From: Deltaproteobacteria bacterium
GTDB taxonomy: Bacteria > Desulfobacterota > DSM-4660 > Desulfatiglandales > B25-G16
NCBI GenBank assembly: GCA_019308645.1
Contig: JAFDHR010000089.1
Location: forward strand, 1-8,150
DNA: 8,150 bases
Direction: 5' to 3'
How positions within the stretch are numbered: position 1 is the stretch's first letter; every line of letters starts with the position of its first letter. The translations under genes and the position numbers were made by a program. Below are positions 6,425 through 8,150 of this stretch, in pieces. The notes beneath the pieces were generated by a model. The model saw only the letters and a program-made list of their open reading frames with translations. It was not told the DNA's origin and searched no databases.

Positions 6425-7151
6425 CTGGATACTGCCCTCCTGTTATTTTAAGAAAGATGCTCTCTAAATTTCCTTCTACACCTGCCTGTTTTTTTAGATC
6501 TTCAGATGTTCCTGAGGCCACAATTCTACCCTTATCTACAATAGCTATCTGCTGGCATACCTCTTGAGCCAAAGTCAGGGTATGGGTTGACATAAAAACT
6601 GTAGCCCCATCATTTGCCCACTCTTTAAATATCTCCTTTACCAACTTAGCGCCCTTTGGATCGAGACCCACCATTGGCTCATCAACAATAATAACCCTGG
6701 GTTTATGTATCATAGCTGAGGCTATAATGAGCCGTTGTTTCATGCCGTGTGAGTAAGATTCAATAAGCTCATCACACCAGTCACTTAATTCAAATAGACT
6801 CAGCAAATCTGCAATCCTTTCATCCAACCTATTCTCTTTCATTCTATAGAGTCCCGCCTTAAATCTAAGGAACTCTATCCCGCTGAGTTTTTCATAAAGA
6901 AAGGGTCGATCAGGTATAAAACCAACAATCCTTTTCACCTTCGATGGCTCCCTGGCTATATCCAACCCATTTATATAGATCTTACCCCTGGTAGGCTGCA
7001 ACACACCTGCCATCATCTTGATAGTAGTTGTCTTTCCTGCTCCATTTGGCCCTATAAAACCAAAGATGGTTCCTTGAGGAACATCCAGATTCAAATTATC
7101 AACCGCCTTTATTCCACGGTAAATCTTTGTAAGGTTCTCAAATGTAATCAT
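6411..7151 (-). CDS. ABC transporter ATP-binding protein
   Basis: Cytoplasmic ATPase that powers the exporter formed with the adjacent permease. With the ATG at 7151 the protein is 246 residues, a normal single nucleotide-binding domain. Walker A is GPNGAGKTT (34-42), signature YSHGMKQ (133-139), Walker B VIIVDEP (153-159) with catalytic E158, D-loop GLDP (162-165), and switch H190 in MSTHTL. The Q-loop position reads IPDRPFLYEKLSG (79-91), lacking the usual glutamine; similar substitutions occur in drug- and EcsA-type exporter ATPases. A GTG at 7175 in the same frame would add MAELLGLP, but that stretch belongs to a flanking repeat and lacks a ribosome site, whereas AGGA lies 6 nt before the ATG at 7151. 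The 3' end overlaps the permease start, consistent with coupled translation. Confidence 0.93.
   Translation of the reverse strand: MITFENLTKIYRGIKAVDNLNLDVPQGTIFGFIGPNGAGKTTTIKMMAGVLQPTRGKIYINGLDIAREPSKVKRIVGFIPDRPFLYEKLSGIEFLRFKAGLYRMKENRLDERIADLLSLFELSDWCDELIESYSHGMKQRLIIASAMIHKPRVIIVDEPMVGLDPKGAKLVKEIFKEWANDGATVFMSTHTLTLAQEVCQQIAIVDKGRIVASGTSEDLKKQAGVEGNLESIFLKITGGQYPGENV
6435..6440 (-). promoter_or_regulatory. Ribosome binding site of the permease gene, within the ATPase gene
   Basis: GGAGGG on the minus strand lies 10 nt before the GTG at 6424 and 16 nt before the alternative ATG at 6418. It therefore favours the GTG start, which gives the 14-bp overlap with the ATPase gene. Confidence 0.55.
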
Positions 7152-7166
7152 TGGTAATCCTAACAG

Positions 7167-7300
7167 TTCAGCCACTTAGGCACAAAGAAAGGATATTAAG
7201 TCTATTTGTGGTGAAACTACCAAATAAATATTAAAAAACAATAAATTGCATTAAAAAGATTATATGATAATCTTAGTGTCTTAGTGTCTTTGTGGCTGAA
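7167..7300. repeat. Inverted pair of CTTTGTGxCT / GTGGCTGAA repeat units
   Basis: TTCAGCCAC at 7167-7175 is exactly complementary to GTGGCTGAA at 7292-7300. Read outwards, both ends are variants of one unit: CTTTGTGCCTAAGTGGCTGAA on the minus strand at the left, and TTAGTGTCTTTGTGGCTGAA on the plus strand at the right, where TTAGTGTC is present twice in tandem (7273-7288). The pair brackets the space between the transglutaminase gene and the ATPase gene. The interior is AT-rich; apart from the hairpin at 7256-7274 and a weak promoter-like TTGGTA/TAATAT pair with a 19-nt spacer on the minus strand, nothing is recognisable. The unit looks like a dispersed intergenic repeat, by inference. Confidence 0.65.
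7256..7274 (-). terminator. Weak intrinsic-terminator-like hairpin after the transglutaminase gene
   Basis: On the minus strand AAGATTAT-CAT-ATAATCTT forms an 8-bp stem with a 3-nt loop, running directly into TTTAATG, so five T lie at and after the stem base. It starts 29 nt beyond the transglutaminase stop. The stem has only one GC pair, so it would be inefficient and may allow read-through into the ABC operon. Confidence 0.35.
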
Positions 7301-7303
7301 ATA

Positions 7304-8150
7304 TTACCGGTAATCCAAAATACTAAACGTCAGGTTCCCAATCATTCCTGCAATCTGGACCTGTTTTTCAATCCCACCTTCTATAAGTTTGATATGGGTA
7401 GCATCAACAGGCATCTGGTTTAGGATTGCATCCATGGAAACCCATCTGTTTATGTAAGCCTCGTTCCAGGCATGGTAATAAAATTTTCCATCTTTGTAAA
7501 CCAATCCAACAACGATTCTGGCTGGAATTCCAATTGCCCTTAATAAGGCGGTCAGAATAGTGGCATGCTCATTACAGTCTCCTTTTTTATAGGCAAGAAT
7601 CTCTTTTGCATTTGGAATGGATACCACCGGCATCTTCTCTAAATTTTCAAAAACCCACTCCATGATCATCTGAGCCGCAAGAAAGGGATCAGTAGTTTCC
7701 TTAACGATTTGTCTGGCTAAGCTGATTATCTTTGGATCATCAGATTGAATTAACATCTCCGGCCTTAGAGAATATAATAAGCTATCCTCTTGACCCTCAT
7801 AAGGGACAGTATAGGAAGCCGTAAATGGAGGGGTTTCTTTTGTTACTGTAAGAACCCTGCCAGTTAAAGATTGCCTTGGCCCATTAACAGACATAGGTAA
7901 AGGCGTCTGATCAAAAAGAACCTTTAGGTATGATAGTTCTCGGGGATTTGTGAGCCTTTGAGCTACCTTTATGGCTGATAATTCATAAAAATCTATTCTT
8001 TTTGATCTATCTAATCCTAATGGGGCCTTAGTGGGACTGGATCTGACAAGAGTAAATCCCATAAAACCCTTCTCCTTTAGAGATGCCCCTTTTTCATCAA
8101 TCCAGAAAACCAGAGGCTGTCCCAAAAAGTTCATTTCCAACCGGAATGCC
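7304..8150 (-). CDS. Transglutaminase-like cysteine peptidase, C-terminal part (5' truncated by window edge)
   Basis: The frame is open to the right edge (…AFRLEMNFLGQPLVFW), so the gene begins outside; the TTG at 8140 is only the first possible start codon in the window. About 282 residues are seen. The first ~150 (FLGQPLVFWIDEKG, then KEKGFMGFTLVRS) form an N-terminal region of no fold I can name, with features I associate with larger bacterial transglutaminase proteins. The transglutaminase core follows: catalytic Cys in KGDCNEHATILTALLRAIGI (codon 7574-7576), His in YYHAWNEA (7472-7474) and Asp in WVSMDAI (7430-7432), so the C-H-D triad is complete. Bacterial members usually act as proteases or amidases rather than crosslinkers. 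Whether it is exported cannot be judged without the N-terminus. It precedes the ABC operon on the same strand, 152 bp away, but a weak terminator and repeats lie between them. Confidence 0.88.
   Translation of the reverse strand, partial: AFRLEMNFLGQPLVFWIDEKGASLKEKGFMGFTLVRSSPTKAPLGLDRSKRIDFYELSAIKVAQRLTNPRELSYLKVLFDQTPLPMSVNGPRQSLTGRVLTVTKETPPFTASYTVPYEGQEDSLLYSLRPEMLIQSDDPKIISLARQIVKETTDPFLAAQMIMEWVFENLEKMPVVSIPNAKEILAYKKGDCNEHATILTALLRAIGIPARIVVGLVYKDGKFYYHAWNEAYINRWVSMDAILNQMPVDATHIKLIEGGIEKQVQIAGMIGNLTFSILDYR

Noticed and set aside
7152..7175. GTG at 7175 as the ATPase start
   Set aside because: No Shine-Dalgarno sequence precedes it and it lies in a repeat unit; the ATG at 7151 has AGGA at 6 nt and begins right at the conserved domain (MITFENLTKIY).

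Overview
The window is an 8.15 kb chromosomal piece of a moderately AT-rich bacterium. It carries the tail of a replicative DNA polymerase gene, two small independent genes, and a co-directional run of four minus-strand genes cut by the right edge. Several structured dispersed repeats sit in the intergenic spaces. The style of the DnaE C-terminus, the ABC-2-type exporter with a PHP hydrolase, and the kinds of short intergenic repeats recall uncultured anaerobic Gram-negative lineages (Desulfobacterota or Nitrospirota-like). That placement is an impression, not something the sequence proves. No tRNA, rRNA, CRISPR array, transposase or phage gene was found.

Layout, left to right. (1) Positions 1-1549, plus strand: C-terminal ~515 residues of the DNA polymerase III alpha subunit (dnaE), 5' end outside the window. 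(2) 1550-1901: no gene; almost all of it is a nested inverted-repeat element (E1, 1592-1884). (3) 1902-2483, plus: Nudix hydrolase of the ADP-ribose pyrophosphatase type, whose last codons run into an inverted repeat of TGGAGT-type units (2416-2520). (4) 2534-3181, minus, convergent with the Nudix gene: exported single-domain rhodanese with a good sigma70-type promoter at 3238-3265. (5) 3182-3664: no gene; holds that promoter and a second nested inverted-repeat element (E2, 3325-3584), which is related to E1 in inverted orientation. (6) 3665-8150, minus, read right to left: transglutaminase-like cysteine peptidase (5' end outside the window), ABC ATPase, 12-segment ABC-2-type permease and PHP/CehA-like metallohydrolase.

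The ATPase and permease genes overlap, and the permease stop codon abuts the PHP start codon, so these three are almost certainly co-transcribed and translationally coupled. The transglutaminase gene is separated from them by 152 bp containing repeats and a weak terminator-like hairpin, so its membership in the same transcript is uncertain.

The most interesting signal is the E1/E2 pair. They share 22-25 bp conserved arms, a second short conserved stem and a 22-nt conserved internal block (21 of 22 identical). The innermost stem differs completely in sequence between the copies yet is perfectly self-complementary in each, and the outermost stem also differs. Both copies have the same orientation relative to the gene that follows. 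This looks like an undescribed mobile or structured element family in which architecture, rather than core sequence, is conserved.
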